The notes under the pieces: generated by a model
The model's database searches: none
What the model was told of the DNA's origin: nothing
Seen by the model: the letters and a program-made list of their open reading frames with translations, nothing else
Assembly (NCBI RefSeq): GCF_001187785.1
Contig: NZ_CP012154.1
Coordinates: forward strand, 862,501 to 926,500
Source of the DNA: Wenzhouxiangella marina
GTDB lineage: Bacteria; Pseudomonadota; Gammaproteobacteria; Xanthomonadales; Wenzhouxiangellaceae
Length of the DNA: 64,000 nt
Direction: 5' to 3'
In this document: positions 18,517-27,634 of the stretch, piece by piece
How the letters are laid out: each line of letters starts with the position of its first letter
Numbering within the stretch: position 1 is the first letter of the stretch
Program-made: the position numbers and the translations under genes

Positions 18517-19851
18517 ATGAGCGATGGAACACGCTACGTCAGCCGACTGACCCGCGAGACCCAGGCCCTGGTCCTGGCCGGTGGACGCGGATCGCGCCTG
18601 AAGATGCTGACCGACTGGCGAGCCAAGCCGGCCGTGCCTTTCGGTGGCCAGTTCCGGATCATCGACTTCGCCCTGTCGAACTGCCTGCACTCGAACATCC
18701 GCCGAATCTCGGTGATGACCCAGTACAAGTCGCATTCCCTGATTCGCCACCTGATGCGCGGCTGGAACCGCTTGAACAACGACTATGGCGGCATCCTGGA
18801 CGTGATCCCGGCCCAGCAGTGGCTGGACGAGGAAAGCTGGTATTCGGGCACGGCGAACGCCGTCTACCAGGGCCTGGACATCCTCGAGGCCTATCACCAC
18901 AAGTACACCCTGATCCTCGCCGGCGATCACATCTACAAGATGGACTACGGCGAGATGCTCGGCGCGCATGCCCGCAAGCGCGCCCTGATCACCGTGGCCT
19001 GCAATGTCGTGCCGATCGAGGAGGCGCATCATTTCGGGGTCATCGAAGTCGATGACGACGATCGCATCATCGGCTTCGAGGAAAAGCCCGAGCGGCCGAA
19101 GTCCCTTCCGCACGATCCCGAGCGCGCCCTGGTCAGCATGGGCCTGTACGTGTTCTGTTCGCGCTTCCTGCACGATTCCCTGGAGCGCGATGCCAAGGAT
19201 CCGAACAGCAGCCATGACTTCGGCAAGGACATCATTCCCAATGCGGTGGCCTCGCGCGTGCCCGTGTTCGCCTTCCCCCTGCATCAAGCCACGCCCGGCA
19301 AGCCCTACTGGCGCGACGTCGGCACCATCGATGCCTTCTTCCAGGCGCATATGGAATTGCTCGAAGACGAACCGGTCATGGACATGAACGACCCGTCCTG
19401 GCCGATCTACACCAAACTGGTTCAATCGCCGCCGGCGCGCTTCACCGACCACGGGCCCGAAGGTGGCTGCAAGATCATCGACTCCATCGTCAGCAATGGC
19501 TGCGTCGTCTCGGACTCGCGCCTCGAGCAGACCTTGCTGTCCAGCGATTGCAGGGTGGCGCACAGCTGCCGTCTGGATCGGGTCGTGGCCCTGCCGGGCT
19601 GCGAAATCCGGGCCGGCTGTCGTCTGAACAATGTCCTCCTCGACAACGGCTGCATCCTGCCCGAGGGTACGGTCATCGGCATGGACCCGGACGAGGACGC
19701 CCGCCGCTTCCATCTCACCGACGGCGGAGTGGTGGTGGTCAATCGGGAGATGCTGGGCCAGGAACGTCGCTATCAGCCTGCCGACCTGAATCACATGCCG
19801 AACCTCGCCCGTAGACGGAGCAGCGGCGAGGAGGACGAGAACGACGACTGA
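18517..19851 (+). CDS. glgC: Glucose-1-phosphate adenylyltransferase
   Basis: 444 residues. All landmark motifs of GlgC are present: LAGGRGSRL and [10 protein letters not shown] (nucleotide/sugar site), [40 protein letters not shown], then the C-terminal beta-helix ([16 protein letters not shown]..., [16 protein letters not shown]). It makes ADP-glucose from ATP and glucose-1-phosphate. I start at 18517 (GAGGG seven bases upstream); an earlier ATG at 18487 overlaps a TACCAT promoter-like element. It faces, ten bases away, a convergent sucrose-synthase-like glycosyltransferase rather than glgA, so its ADP-glucose may feed sucrose-type synthesis. Confidence 0.95.
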   Translation: MSDGTRYVSRLTRETQALVLAGGRGSRLKMLTDWRAKPAVPFGGQFRIIDFALSNCLHSNIRRISVMTQYKSHSLIRHLMRGWNRLNNDYGGILDVIPAQQWLDEESWYSGTANAVYQGLDILEAYHHKYTLILAGDHIYKMDYGEMLGAHARKRALITVACNVVPIEEAHHFGVIEVDDDDRIIGFEEKPERPKSLPHDPERALVSMGLYVFCSRFLHDSLERDAKDPNSSHDFGKDIIPNAVASRVPVFAFPLHQATPGKPYWRDVGTIDAFFQAHMELLEDEPVMDMNDPSWPIYTKLVQSPPARFTDHGPEGGCKIIDSIVSNGCVVSDSRLEQTLLSSDCRVAHSCRLDRVVALPGCEIRAGCRLNNVLLDNGCILPEGTVIGMDPDEDARRFHLTDGGVVVVNREMLGQERRYQPADLNHMPNLARRRSSGEEDENDD

Positions 19852-19861
19852 TCGGGCGGGC

Positions 19862-21271
19862 TCAACGCATACCGAGCCAGCGCTCGATGCGCTCGCGGGC
19901 GTCGAGGGGCGCGGGCGCGTCGATCGCATCCCGTCCTGTCCGGATGCCGGCCTCGATCACTTCCAGATAACGCTCGGCGGTGCGATCCCAGGTGTAGCGA
20001 GGCACGATGCGTTCCAGCGCCCGCGCCTGCAGCTCGCCCTGTCGTTTCAGGGCTTCCTGGAGGACGGTCGCGATGTCGGCGGGGTCCTCCGGATCGAACA
20101 GCAATCCCTCGCCCTGGCCGAAGACTTCCGAGGGTCCACCGTTGCAGGTGGCGGCCACGGCCAATCCGCAGGCGGCCGCTTCGATCGGGGCCAGGCCGAA
20201 GGGTTCGACGAGGGAGGGCAGGGCGAACACCGAGCCCTTGGCCGCCAGCACTCGATAGGTCCTCGCCAGGGCCTGCTGCGAGCCGATGTTGAGAAAGCGC
20301 ACGCGATCTCGCAGTCCGGCCTCGTCGATCCGTGCCAGGATCGGTCCGAGCACGGCGCGTTCATCGTCGCCGAGACCGGCGAGCTGCGCCCAGGGGTCGT
20401 CGATGCCGCGGATGCAGATCACGAGACCGGCTCGCTCGGCCAGGCGCGGACTGCGGGCAAAGGCCTCGACGACGCCGGCGATGTTCTTCTTCGCGTCCAG
20501 GCGGCTGGAGACGATGACCTGCGGCCCGATCAGGCGTGAATTCAGGGCCTCGACCTCGTCGGGATCGTCCCGGCCCAGATCCGGGTGGAAGATCTGGCCG
20601 TTGATGCCCGGCGGGATCACGGCGAAGCCATCGAAGGCGCTCGGTGCCGCACCCCGGTAGAGCGGGTGGGCGTACTGTTCCTCGGCCTCGGCCCGGGTCG
20701 AAGTCACGACCCGGTCGGCCAGCTGCATGGCCAGGCGCTCGGCATCGATGCGCCGGGAGAACTGGAAGCGCGCGTCGAGCCTCGCCAGAGTGTCCGGCGA
20801 CACCTTGAGCTTGTCCATCTTCTGCGCGCCCAGGGAATGTCCGGTAAAGGTGAAGCCGAGACCGGTGACAGCACGCAGCAGCACCGCCGCATAGCCGCCG
20901 TCGGCGTAATGGGCGGTGAAGTAGTCGGGCAGGGTGTTGCCGTAGTGGGCGCGGATCGCTTCGACATAGTCGGGCAGCACCGGCCAGAGCGCTTCCTTGG
21001 CCAGGAAGCCCGGCCCGCCGAAGGGCAGGCGCAGGATGCGAACCTGCTCGCCGAGTTCGCCGAAGTCCTCGTCGCGGCCGGCGAACTCGGGCCAGTCCGG
21101 GTCGATGATCTGACGGGTCAGGATGTCGACGGTCACGCCCTGGCGGGCCATCGCCAGGGCCAGCTCGCGGACGTAGATCAGCTGTCCACCGAAGTCCGGG
21201 TGCTCGGTCAGGTGCGAGTTGTCGGCGTCGAAGTTGCCCTGCGGGTTGAGAAAGGCGATGCGAAGGCTCAT
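19862..21271 (-). CDS. GT4 glycosyltransferase, sucrose synthase / sucrose-phosphate synthase-like
   Basis: 469 residues with the two-domain GT-B architecture. N domain: FGGQLIYVRELALAMARQG, GHSLGAQKM; C domain: SRLDAKKNIAGVVEAF and PSLVEPFGLAPIEAAACG, the E-x7-E retaining GT4 motif. The GGQ...YV motif, GHSLG and length resemble the glycosyltransferase part of sucrose-phosphate synthase and related bacterial enzymes, which transfer glucose from NDP-glucose to fructose or fructose-6-P. The adjoining kinase gene overlaps its start by four bases. Acceptor not provable; other nucleoside-sugar acceptors are possible. Confidence 0.85.
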   Translation of the reverse strand: MSLRIAFLNPQGNFDADNSHLTEHPDFGGQLIYVRELALAMARQGVTVDILTRQIIDPDWPEFAGRDEDFGELGEQVRILRLPFGGPGFLAKEALWPVLPDYVEAIRAHYGNTLPDYFTAHYADGGYAAVLLRAVTGLGFTFTGHSLGAQKMDKLKVSPDTLARLDARFQFSRRIDAERLAMQLADRVVTSTRAEAEEQYAHPLYRGAAPSAFDGFAVIPPGINGQIFHPDLGRDDPDEVEALNSRLIGPQVIVSSRLDAKKNIAGVVEAFARSPRLAERAGLVICIRGIDDPWAQLAGLGDDERAVLGPILARIDEAGLRDRVRFLNIGSQQALARTYRVLAAKGSVFALPSLVEPFGLAPIEAAACGLAVAATCNGGPSEVFGQGEGLLFDPEDPADIATVLQEALKRQGELQARALERIVPRYTWDRTAERYLEVIEAGIRTGRDAIDAPAPLDARERIERWLGMR

Positions 21272-21927
21272 GCCCCGTCCTCCACGCAGCTGACCGAATA
21301 ATCGGCATGCACGATCAGATCGGCCCGATCGCGATGCTGGCGGATGATCTCGTGCTCGATGGCCAGCACCCGATCGATGAAGGGGTCGAGTTCCGAGTCA
21401 TGGCGCCGGCGTTTTTCTCGATGGGCGCGGGTCTGTTCGAGCGTGCGATCGATGAACACGCGCCAGTCGGCCTGTTCGAGCAGGCTGGTGTAGGTGCCTT
21501 CGGCGATGGCGATCCGGGCGCTCTCCAGCTTCAGGGTTTCCGAATCGATGCGATCCTCGGCGTAGATGACCAGGGGCTTGTCGATCTCGGCCTCGCCGCG
21601 CTTGAAGGCCGCCAGATGCTGATCGAGCAGGGCGAGGCGCACTTCGCCGGGGCCGACCCAGTCGATGTCCTGGCGTCGGGCCCGGTCATTGCTGTGCGGC
21701 GGATGCACGAAGTAATCGTCCTGCTGGAAGATCACTGCCTCGATGCCCTGATCGGCGAGGCAGTCGCGCAGCGCGGCGGCAGTCTCGGACTTGCCGCTGC
21801 CCGACTCGCCGGCGATGGTCAGGACCTGTTTACGATCGCCCTGGCTCAGCGCCGGGCCGAGCAGCGCAAGGATGCCTTCGGCGGCTTTGACGTGGTGGGC
21901 CTCGATGACCAGCTGATCTCCGTGCAT
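21268..21927 (-). CDS. Uridine-kinase-like P-loop kinase
   Basis: 219 residues from ATG 21927; the frame extends upstream to 22011 but that part crosses the promoter and the divergent gene. Walker A GESGSGKS lies near residue 40, followed by QQDDYFVHPPHSND (the acceptor-lid motif style of uridine/phosphoribulokinase relatives), RIAIAEGTYTSLL (Walker B area) and a Arg-rich lid (RTRAHREKRRRHD-like). It overlaps the glycosyltransferase gene by four bases, so the two are translationally coupled. Likely phosphorylates a nucleoside, sugar or polyol used by that enzyme; substrate is unknown. Confidence 0.82.
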   Translation of the reverse strand: MHGDQLVIEAHHVKAAEGILALLGPALSQGDRKQVLTIAGESGSGKSETAAALRDCLADQGIEAVIFQQDDYFVHPPHSNDRARRQDIDWVGPGEVRLALLDQHLAAFKRGEAEIDKPLVIYAEDRIDSETLKLESARIAIAEGTYTSLLEQADWRVFIDRTLEQTRAHREKRRRHDSELDPFIDRVLAIEHEIIRQHRDRADLIVHADYSVSCVEDGA

Positions 21928-21956
21928 GGCGACATGACCGGGAATGAGTGGAAGCC

Positions 21957-21968
21957 TCAGTATACTGA
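21957..21968. promoter_or_regulatory. Palindromic double -10 of two divergent genes
   Basis: TCAGTATACTGA is a perfect 12-bp palindrome and contains TATACT on both strands. Rightward, TATACT (21961-21966) ends seven bases before ATG 21974, so that message would be leaderless. Leftward, the mirrored TATACT would start transcription ~25 bases before ATG 21927. No clear -35 is seen. Confidence 0.6.
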
Positions 21969-21973
21969 CCGGC

Positions 21974-23011
21974 ATGAGCCCGGACGCCCACCCGCCGAAC
22001 GACGAGGCCAACTCGCTGGCCAGCTACGCCGAGCGCCAGGCGGAGCTGCAGGCCCTGCTCGAGCAGGAGCGGGCGAAGGGCGGGCTCGCTGCCGCACTGA
22101 TGGCCTTGTACCGTCAGCAACTCGACTGCGGTTTCATCCGTGATCCGCTCGATGAGGTCCGGCGCTTCAGCTTCGAAGGCCGGGCCTACGCGGCCGATCA
22201 CTTTCGCGTGCAGTTCAACCCCGCGCGGGCACGGCGTTTCGGTGGTGTCGGTCCGGCCCGGCCGCCGGAGGGCGTCGAGGTGATCAACGGGGGCTGCTTT
22301 CTGTGCCGGGAGAACATTCGCTGGCAGAGCCGTGGCCTGGAGATGGGCTATGCCCTTCCGAAGCCACTGGATCGCTACGTCGCCTGGATGAATCCCTTTC
22401 CGCTGGCCCCGGCGCATTGCATCCTGGCCAGTCACAGGCACGAGCCCCAGCACTGGCATGGCCAGGGCAAGGAGCTCGTGCAGCTGGCCGGTGAGCTGAT
22501 CGACCTGGTCGATCAGCTGCCGGGCTGGATCGGGTTCTACAACGGCGTCGGTGCGGGTGCGTCCATTCCCGGCCACCTGCACCATCATCTGATGCCCCGC
22601 CCGGGCGGGCAGGCGGCTTTCCCCATGGAACAGAGCTTTGCGGCCTTCGGTCGGGACGGCTGGACCAGCAAGGTCTACCCGATGGCCTTCATGCACTGGC
22701 ACGGCGAGGTCGCGTCGCTCAAGACCCGCCTCCGCCCATGGCTCATGGCCTGGCACGATCGGGTCGAGCGAGAGGCCACGGCGAACATCATCGTGCTCAA
22801 TCCGGGCGAGGGCGAGCCCCTGCAGGTGGTCTTCGTGCCGCGCCATCCCGCGCGTTCACGCGCCGAAGGCCTGGGCGGGATGGTCGGTGCCTTCGAAGCC
22901 CTGGGCGAAATCATCTGCTCCAGCCCCGAGGAATTCGATCGCATCGAGCGCGGCGAGATCGACTATTCGACGATTGCCGGCATGCTGTCCCAGGTTTCGA
23001 TCGCGCCCTAG
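21974..23011 (+). CDS. HIT-superfamily nucleotidylyltransferase/phosphorylase (DUF4922-like)
   Basis: 345 residues. A histidine-triad motif PGHLHHHLMPRP sits near residue 205, and the preceding CFLCRENI with further conserved residues resembles the DUF4922 / GDP-hexose phosphorylase / Ap4A phosphorylase group. Such enzymes use the middle histidine as a nucleophile to make a nucleotidyl-enzyme and exchange phosphate with nucleotide-linked sugars or dinucleoside polyphosphates. It is divergent from the kinase-glycosyltransferase pair, sharing a palindromic promoter, so a role in nucleotide-sugar turnover is likely. Start at 21974 fits a leaderless message; the frame extends ten codons further without support. 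Confidence 0.8.
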   Translation: MSPDAHPPNDEANSLASYAERQAELQALLEQERAKGGLAAALMALYRQQLDCGFIRDPLDEVRRFSFEGRAYAADHFRVQFNPARARRFGGVGPARPPEGVEVINGGCFLCRENIRWQSRGLEMGYALPKPLDRYVAWMNPFPLAPAHCILASHRHEPQHWHGQGKELVQLAGELIDLVDQLPGWIGFYNGVGAGASIPGHLHHHLMPRPGGQAAFPMEQSFAAFGRDGWTSKVYPMAFMHWHGEVASLKTRLRPWLMAWHDRVEREATANIIVLNPGEGEPLQVVFVPRHPARSRAEGLGGMVGAFEALGEIICSSPEEFDRIERGEIDYSTIAGMLSQVSIAP

Positions 23012-23021
23012 TTGTGCAGTC

Positions 23022-23447
23022 TCAAGCCCCCGTCCCCAGCAAACGCCAGGCGGCCATCAGGGTCAGGGCGAGCACGACCGCGAAGCCGACCAGGAACAAC
23101 GGCAGGCGGAAGCGGATGATGTTGCTGGTCGTGTGTACGAAGGCATGCAGGTAGCGCGAGACCACGAACACCCATGCCAGCACCAGCACGGTGGTCGTGA
23201 CCGCCTGCATCTGGTGGAAGATCAGGCAGAGAGCCAGGAACAGCACCGGCAGTTCGAACTGGTTGGTGATGTTGTTCGAGGCCTTGACCACCGATTCGGG
23301 CCAGGCCTTGGGGTCGAGGGCCGTGCGCTTCAGGTCCACGCCGCCCTTGCCCAGTTCCTGTCGCTTGCGCACGGACAGAACGACATAGACCAGCATCACC
23401 AGCACGATCTGCCCGAGCATCGGTAGAAAGATCAGTTCCTGTTTCAT
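23022..23447 (-). CDS. MAPEG-family membrane protein
   Basis: 141 residues, four hydrophobic segments (LPMLGQIVLVMLVYVVLS, QFELPVLFLALCLIFH, TTVLVLAWVFVVSRYLHA, FLVGFAVVLALTLMAAW). NNITNQFELPVLF and RYLHAFVHTTSNIIRFR match the MAPEG (membrane-associated eicosanoid/glutathione metabolism) family. I start at the ATG at 23447, preceded by GGAGGGA; the frame runs 12 codons upstream without a ribosome site. Family members are often glutathione-linked but the bacterial substrates are mostly unknown. Confidence 0.85.
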   Translation of the reverse strand: MKQELIFLPMLGQIVLVMLVYVVLSVRKRQELGKGGVDLKRTALDPKAWPESVVKASNNITNQFELPVLFLALCLIFHQMQAVTTTVLVLAWVFVVSRYLHAFVHTTSNIIRFRLPLFLVGFAVVLALTLMAAWRLLGTGA

Positions 23448-23561
23448 CGATCGGGGTCCCTCCCTGGAATCAGAGTGGAGCATAGTCGATCAGGACTCCT
23501 GCCGTGATGAGGCGCCGCCTCGCTATACTCAGCGCCTGTCGCCTCTCGCGAAGCCACGAAC

Positions 23562-24956
23562 ATGCTGTCATCCCTGGGCCATCTGCTGTCGCATCGACTC
23601 CGTCGCTGGATTCCCGAGCCCTTCGTCTTCGCCGTTGTCCTGACCCTGTTGGTGGGTGTGGTGGCGATGCTGGTGACCGAGGCCGGCTTCACCCAGGTCA
23701 CCCAGGACTGGTACCGCGGTTTCTGGATGCTATTGGAGTTCGGCATGCAGATGGTGCTGATCCTGGCCACGGGCTTTGCCATCGCCCTGTCGCCACCGGC
23801 TTCGGCCCTGATCGATCGCCTGGCCCGCCTGGCGCGCACGCCGGGCGCGGTCTACGTCGTCGTGCTCATCGCGGGTGGCCTGTTCAACCTGGTCAGCTGG
23901 GGCTGGACCGTGCTGGCCGCCGTGCTCGGTCGCGAGCTGGCGCGCCGCGTGCCCGGCGTGGACTACGCCTATCTGATCGCCTGCGTCTACATTTCCGGCC
24001 AGCCCTGGGTCGGCGGGGCGTCCAGCTCGATTCCTCTGCTCCTCAACACGGAAGGCAACTTCCTGATCGAGTCCGGCGTGCTGGCGAGCACCATCCCCAC
24101 GTCCGAGACCCTGGGCAGCAGCCTCAACCTGGCCTATGTGGCCATGTATTTCCTGACCCTGCCGCTGCTGATGTTTCTCATGCGCCCGCGCGGGGAGGGC
24201 GTGCGGACCCTGGACGAACTGCGCGATCCCGAACAGCGCGAGGCGGGCTCGGTGGCCCACGAGGCCGAGTCCATGTCCATCGACGGACGGAGCCTGGCCG
24301 ATCGCCTGAACAACGGCGCCTGGCTGCAGACCGCCATCGGCCTGATCGCGCTCTGGGTCGTGGCTCGGCACTTCTGGACCCAGGGCTTCAGCATCGATCT
24401 GAACATCATGATCTTCCTGTTCATCGCCTTGGGCCTGCTCGCCCACCGCAGCCCGATGCGTTACGGCCTGGCGATGAAGCGCGCCTGCGCGAACGCCTAC
24501 GGCATCGTCTTCCAGTACCCCTTCTACGCCGGCATCATGGGCATCATGATGTTCTCCGGCCTCGGTGCCCAGATCTCGCTCTGGCTCGCCGATGGCGCCA
24601 GCCTGGAGACCCTGCCACTGATCGCCCAGTTCGCCGGGGCGGTGGTCAACTTCGCCATTCCCTCGGCCGGCGGCGAATGGGCCGTGATCGGCCCCTCGCT
24701 GACCGAAACCGCGCTCAGCCTGAGTGCGCATCTGAGCGCAGAAGAGCAGCAGGCCTACGTGGCCCGCATCGCCCTGGCCGTGGCCTACGGCGAGACCTCG
24801 ACCAATCTGCTGCAGCCTTTCTTCCTGCTGGCCGTGCTGCCCGTGATGGGCGCCGGCGTGATCGTCCACGCCCGCGACGTGATGGGTTACCTGGTGTTGC
24901 CCTTCCTGCTGGTCTATTCACTGACAGCCCTGCTGGTCAGTGTCGTGCCGATCTAG
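23562..24956 (+). CDS. atoE: Short-chain fatty acid transporter, AtoE family
   Basis: 464 residues, about 10-12 membrane segments. IPEPFVFAVVLTLL near the N terminus, GFWMLLEFGMQMVLILATG, FNLVSWGWTVLAAVLGRELA and the C-terminal NFAIPSAGGEWAVIGPS are characteristic of AtoE. The family carries acetoacetate and short-chain fatty acids across the inner membrane. No atoDAB thiolase or CoA-transferase genes adjoin it, so it acts alone here. The following serine hydrolase starts 13 bases after its stop, suggesting one message. Confidence 0.93.
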   Translation: MLSSLGHLLSHRLRRWIPEPFVFAVVLTLLVGVVAMLVTEAGFTQVTQDWYRGFWMLLEFGMQMVLILATGFAIALSPPASALIDRLARLARTPGAVYVVVLIAGGLFNLVSWGWTVLAAVLGRELARRVPGVDYAYLIACVYISGQPWVGGASSSIPLLLNTEGNFLIESGVLASTIPTSETLGSSLNLAYVAMYFLTLPLLMFLMRPRGEGVRTLDELRDPEQREAGSVAHEAESMSIDGRSLADRLNNGAWLQTAIGLIALWVVARHFWTQGFSIDLNIMIFLFIALGLLAHRSPMRYGLAMKRACANAYGIVFQYPFYAGIMGIMMFSGLGAQISLWLADGASLETLPLIAQFAGAVVNFAIPSAGGEWAVIGPSLTETALSLSAHLSAEEQQAYVARIALAVAYGETSTNLLQPFFLLAVLPVMGAGVIVHARDVMGYLVLPFLLVYSLTALLVSVVPI

Positions 24957-24969
24957 GAGGCCGGGGACC

Positions 24970-25995
24970 TTGAGCTGCTCGACTTTGACCGCGACGGGCC
25001 TGGCGGCCTACTTCGATCCTCAGGGCCCTGGTGCCGCTCTGGCGGTGCTCGGTCCGGATGGGCAGTCCCGGATCGAATGCCGAGGACTGGCCGATCTGGA
25101 AACGCGCTGCCCGATTACCCCCGAAACCCTGTTCGACCTGGCCAGCGCGAGCAAGCCGTTCACCGCCCTGGCCACGCTCCGCCTGGTCGACGCCGGCTGC
25201 CTCGACCTCGACGCTGCGATCGTCGATTACCTGCCCGCGCTTTCTCCGAACCCGACCGCACGCCCCATCCGGGTTCGGGATCTGCTCCAGCACAGTTCCG
25301 ATCTGCCGGACTACCTGGCCTCCGGACTGAACACGCCGCCCGAGGAGCGACGCCTGACCTTCCTTCATGCCCAGCTGGAGGCATGGTGTCGAAATGCCAG
25401 GCCGGGTCAGCGTCATGAGTACGCCAATACCAACTACGTGGTGCTAGCGCTGATCATCGAGGCGGTCACCGGCAAGCGTTGGGCCCAGCATCTTTCGGAA
25501 ACGCTGATCGAGCCGCTGGGTTTGAGGAATACCTTTGCTGGTGGGCCGCCCCGGGGTCAGGTCCTGGCCCGGGGAATCCATAACTTCGGCCATGGTCTGG
25601 GTCGCTTCCATTCGGGCGAGTCCATTGCGCTCGATACGGTCGGAGATGGCGGGGTGTACAGCAGCTTGAACGACATGATCCGCTGGCAGGCTGCCCTGTG
25701 GCGCGGTGAACTGCTCGAACCGGGGCCCCTGGCCTGGATGCTCGAGCCCGGCCGTCTCGACGATGGCGAGCGCTTCGACTACGGCCTGGGGATGCAGATC
25801 GAGTCGGGCAAGGATGGGTGCATCTGGCAAGGTCACGGCGGAAGTTGGACCGACTCGACGGTGATGTTCGGTCGCTATCTGCCGGCGCAGATCTCGGTCA
25901 TCATCCTGTCGAACGAGTTCATGGCGCCTGTGGAGCGAATGTCCCAGTGCCTGTGGCAGAACCTTGTGGCCAGTGCAGCGAGCGAAGAGGGGTAA
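24970..25995 (+). CDS. Serine hydrolase of the beta-lactamase/class C PBP family
   Basis: 341 residues from a TTG start at 24970, chosen because AGGAGG lies eight bases upstream; the frame's earlier part overlaps atoE. Active-site motifs are in order: SASK (Ser-x-x-Lys), YAN (YANTNYVVL) and HGG near the C terminus (WQGHGGSWTD). This is the beta-lactamase (PF00144) fold, used by esterases and D-amino-acid peptidases as well as class C beta-lactamases. No signal peptide is visible, which argues against a periplasmic lactamase and for a cytoplasmic esterase. Probably co-transcribed with atoE. Confidence 0.88.
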   Translation: MSCSTLTATGLAAYFDPQGPGAALAVLGPDGQSRIECRGLADLETRCPITPETLFDLASASKPFTALATLRLVDAGCLDLDAAIVDYLPALSPNPTARPIRVRDLLQHSSDLPDYLASGLNTPPEERRLTFLHAQLEAWCRNARPGQRHEYANTNYVVLALIIEAVTGKRWAQHLSETLIEPLGLRNTFAGGPPRGQVLARGIHNFGHGLGRFHSGESIALDTVGDGGVYSSLNDMIRWQAALWRGELLEPGPLAWMLEPGRLDDGERFDYGLGMQIESGKDGCIWQGHGGSWTDSTVMFGRYLPAQISVIILSNEFMAPVERMSQCLWQNLVASAASEEG

Positions 25996-26006
25996 CTGAG
26001 GATTCC

Positions 26007-27071
26007 ATGAACGATCGAGCGGTCGAGGCCTCGTTGTCGGTTGTCGAGCTGGGTTGGCGCCCCTGCTTCCAGCAGCAACTGGGCCTCGATGAACTCGAAT
26101 TCCTGCGACCCGCGAGGGTCATCGAACAGCACCGCGACGCGGTCGTCGTCGCCGATGGCGAGGCGGTTTTCCGGATCGAACTGAATTCATCGATGGTGGA
26201 TCTGGTGGTCGGTGACTGGATCCTGATCGACCCCGAGCAGCGCTTCCAGCGTTGCTTGGAACGCAGCAGCTGCTTTCAGCGCAAGGCCGCCGGCACGGGT
26301 CGAGCCACCCAGCGCATTGCCGCCAATGTCGATACGGCCTTCATCCTCAGTTCCATGAACGAGGACTTCAGCCTGAACCGCATCGAACGGTACCTGGCCC
26401 TGGTTCATGAGGCCGGGGCCGAACCGGTGGTGGTGCTGACCAAGCTTGACCAGGCCGAATCCCCTGACGCCGCGGCGGAACTGAGCGCCCGATTGCACCG
26501 CATCGACCCCCTGCTGGCCGTCGAAGCCATCAACGGCCTGGATGCAAGCAGTGCCGCGCAGCTGTCGCCCTGGCTCCGCGCCGGCGAAACGATCGTGCTC
26601 CTGGGCAGCTCCGGCGTCGGCAAGTCCACCCTCACCAACACCCTGATGCAGGCCGAAGTACAGTCCACCGGGGGCATTCGCGAAGACGATGCCAAGGGAC
26701 GTCACACCACGACCCGGCGCTCGCTGATGGCCCTCCCGTCCGGAGCCCTGATCCTCGACACGCCGGGCATGCGCGAAATCCAGCTGGCCGATTGTCGCGA
26801 TGGCCTGGCCTCCACCTTCGCCGACATCGAAGCCCTGGCCGAAGGCTGTCGCTTCAAGGATTGTCAGCACCTCGCCGAGCCCGCTTGCCGGGTCCGCGCC
26901 GCACTGGCCGCGGGTGAACTCGACGAACGTCGCCTGGCGAACTACCAGAAGCTGTTGCGAGAAGAGGCCCTGAACGCCGCCAGCCTGGCGGAACGGCGGG
27001 CGGAGAACCGGGCCCAGGGCAGGTTCTACAAGCAGGCCAAGGCCGAGTCGAAGCGCTTCAAGGGTCGGTAA
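26007..27071 (+). CDS. rsgA: Ribosome small-subunit-dependent GTPase A
   Basis: 354 residues. Circularly permuted GTPase: an OB-fold N domain, then G4 (VVLTKLDQAE), G1 P-loop GSSGVGKSTLTN near residue 202, G2 (GRHTTTRR) and G3 (DTPGMRE), with a C-terminal zinc-type segment CRFKDCQHLAEPAC and basic tail. RsgA checks late 30S subunit maturation. I start at 26007 and not at an upstream frame that overlaps the preceding gene. No functional tie to its neighbours. Confidence 0.95.
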   Translation: MNDRAVEASLSVVELGWRPCFQQQLGLDELEFLRPARVIEQHRDAVVVADGEAVFRIELNSSMVDLVVGDWILIDPEQRFQRCLERSSCFQRKAAGTGRATQRIAANVDTAFILSSMNEDFSLNRIERYLALVHEAGAEPVVVLTKLDQAESPDAAAELSARLHRIDPLLAVEAINGLDASSAAQLSPWLRAGETIVLLGSSGVGKSTLTNTLMQAEVQSTGGIREDDAKGRHTTTRRSLMALPSGALILDTPGMREIQLADCRDGLASTFADIEALAEGCRFKDCQHLAEPACRVRAALAAGELDERRLANYQKLLREEALNAASLAERRAENRAQGRFYKQAKAESKRFKGR

Positions 27072-27121
27072 CCGGCCCCTTGCCACCTTTTCTGACGAAC
27101 ATCCTCATGCCCGATCGTCGC

Positions 27122-27182
27122 GTGGCAGCTGCCACCCGCGGCGAGGGCTGGGTTGACAAAAGGTTGCGGGCGGGCGACGATA
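27122..27182 (+). promoter_or_regulatory. Promoter and palindromic operator of the Xre-RES pair
   Basis: A perfect 14-bp palindrome GTGGCAGCTGCCAC (27122-27135) lies just upstream of TTGACA (27153-27158); a weak -10 (GACGAT / ACGATA) sits 17-18 bases on. A self-binding site for the Xre antitoxin is the natural reading but is inference. Confidence 0.6.
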
Positions 27183-27211
27183 GGACTCGCATCTATCTGT
27201 CTGGACGACCC

Positions 27212-27634
27212 ATGCGCGATCCTCACCAGCTGGCCGTCGAACTCGCCGCCGAAGCGCCGGACCCGGCCTGGTTGCGGGCCCTGACCGATGATCTGGATCG
27301 CCAGCTTCGCCGCAGCCCACTGGAGCGTCTCCAGCGCCTCTGGGGGTTGTCGGCGGCCGAGGCCGCGAGCCTTTTCGGCGTCTCCCGCCAGGCCTATTCG
27401 AAATGGTTGCGTGGCGGCGTGCCCTCCGAGCGCGCGGCAGCACTGGCCGATCTGTCGGTCGCCACGGAACTGCTCGATCGTTACCTCAAGCGCGAGCGCA
27501 TCCCGGCGGTCGTCCGGCGTCCGGCTGCCCTGCTGGGCAATCGTTCGTTGATCGAACTGGCGCGCAGTGGTGACCATGCCGCCGTTCGTCAGGCCGTGGC
27601 GGACATGTTCGAGCTGCGTCGCGTCCAGCCATGA
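27212..27634 (+). CDS. Xre-family antitoxin of a RES-Xre toxin-antitoxin system
   Basis: 140 residues from ATG 27212. A helix-turn-helix is visible (LSAAEAASLFGVSRQAYSKW), followed by the helical C-terminal part of the antitoxin Xre/MbcA/ParS-like family. Its stop overlaps the RES toxin start (ATGA), the standard arrangement. It should bind the toxin and repress its own promoter, probably through the palindrome upstream. The frame extends to 27080 but that part runs across the promoter. Confidence 0.85.
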   Translation: MRDPHQLAVELAAEAPDPAWLRALTDDLDRQLRRSPLERLQRLWGLSAAEAASLFGVSRQAYSKWLRGGVPSERAAALADLSVATELLDRYLKRERIPAVVRRPAALLGNRSLIELARSGDHAAVRQAVADMFELRRVQP

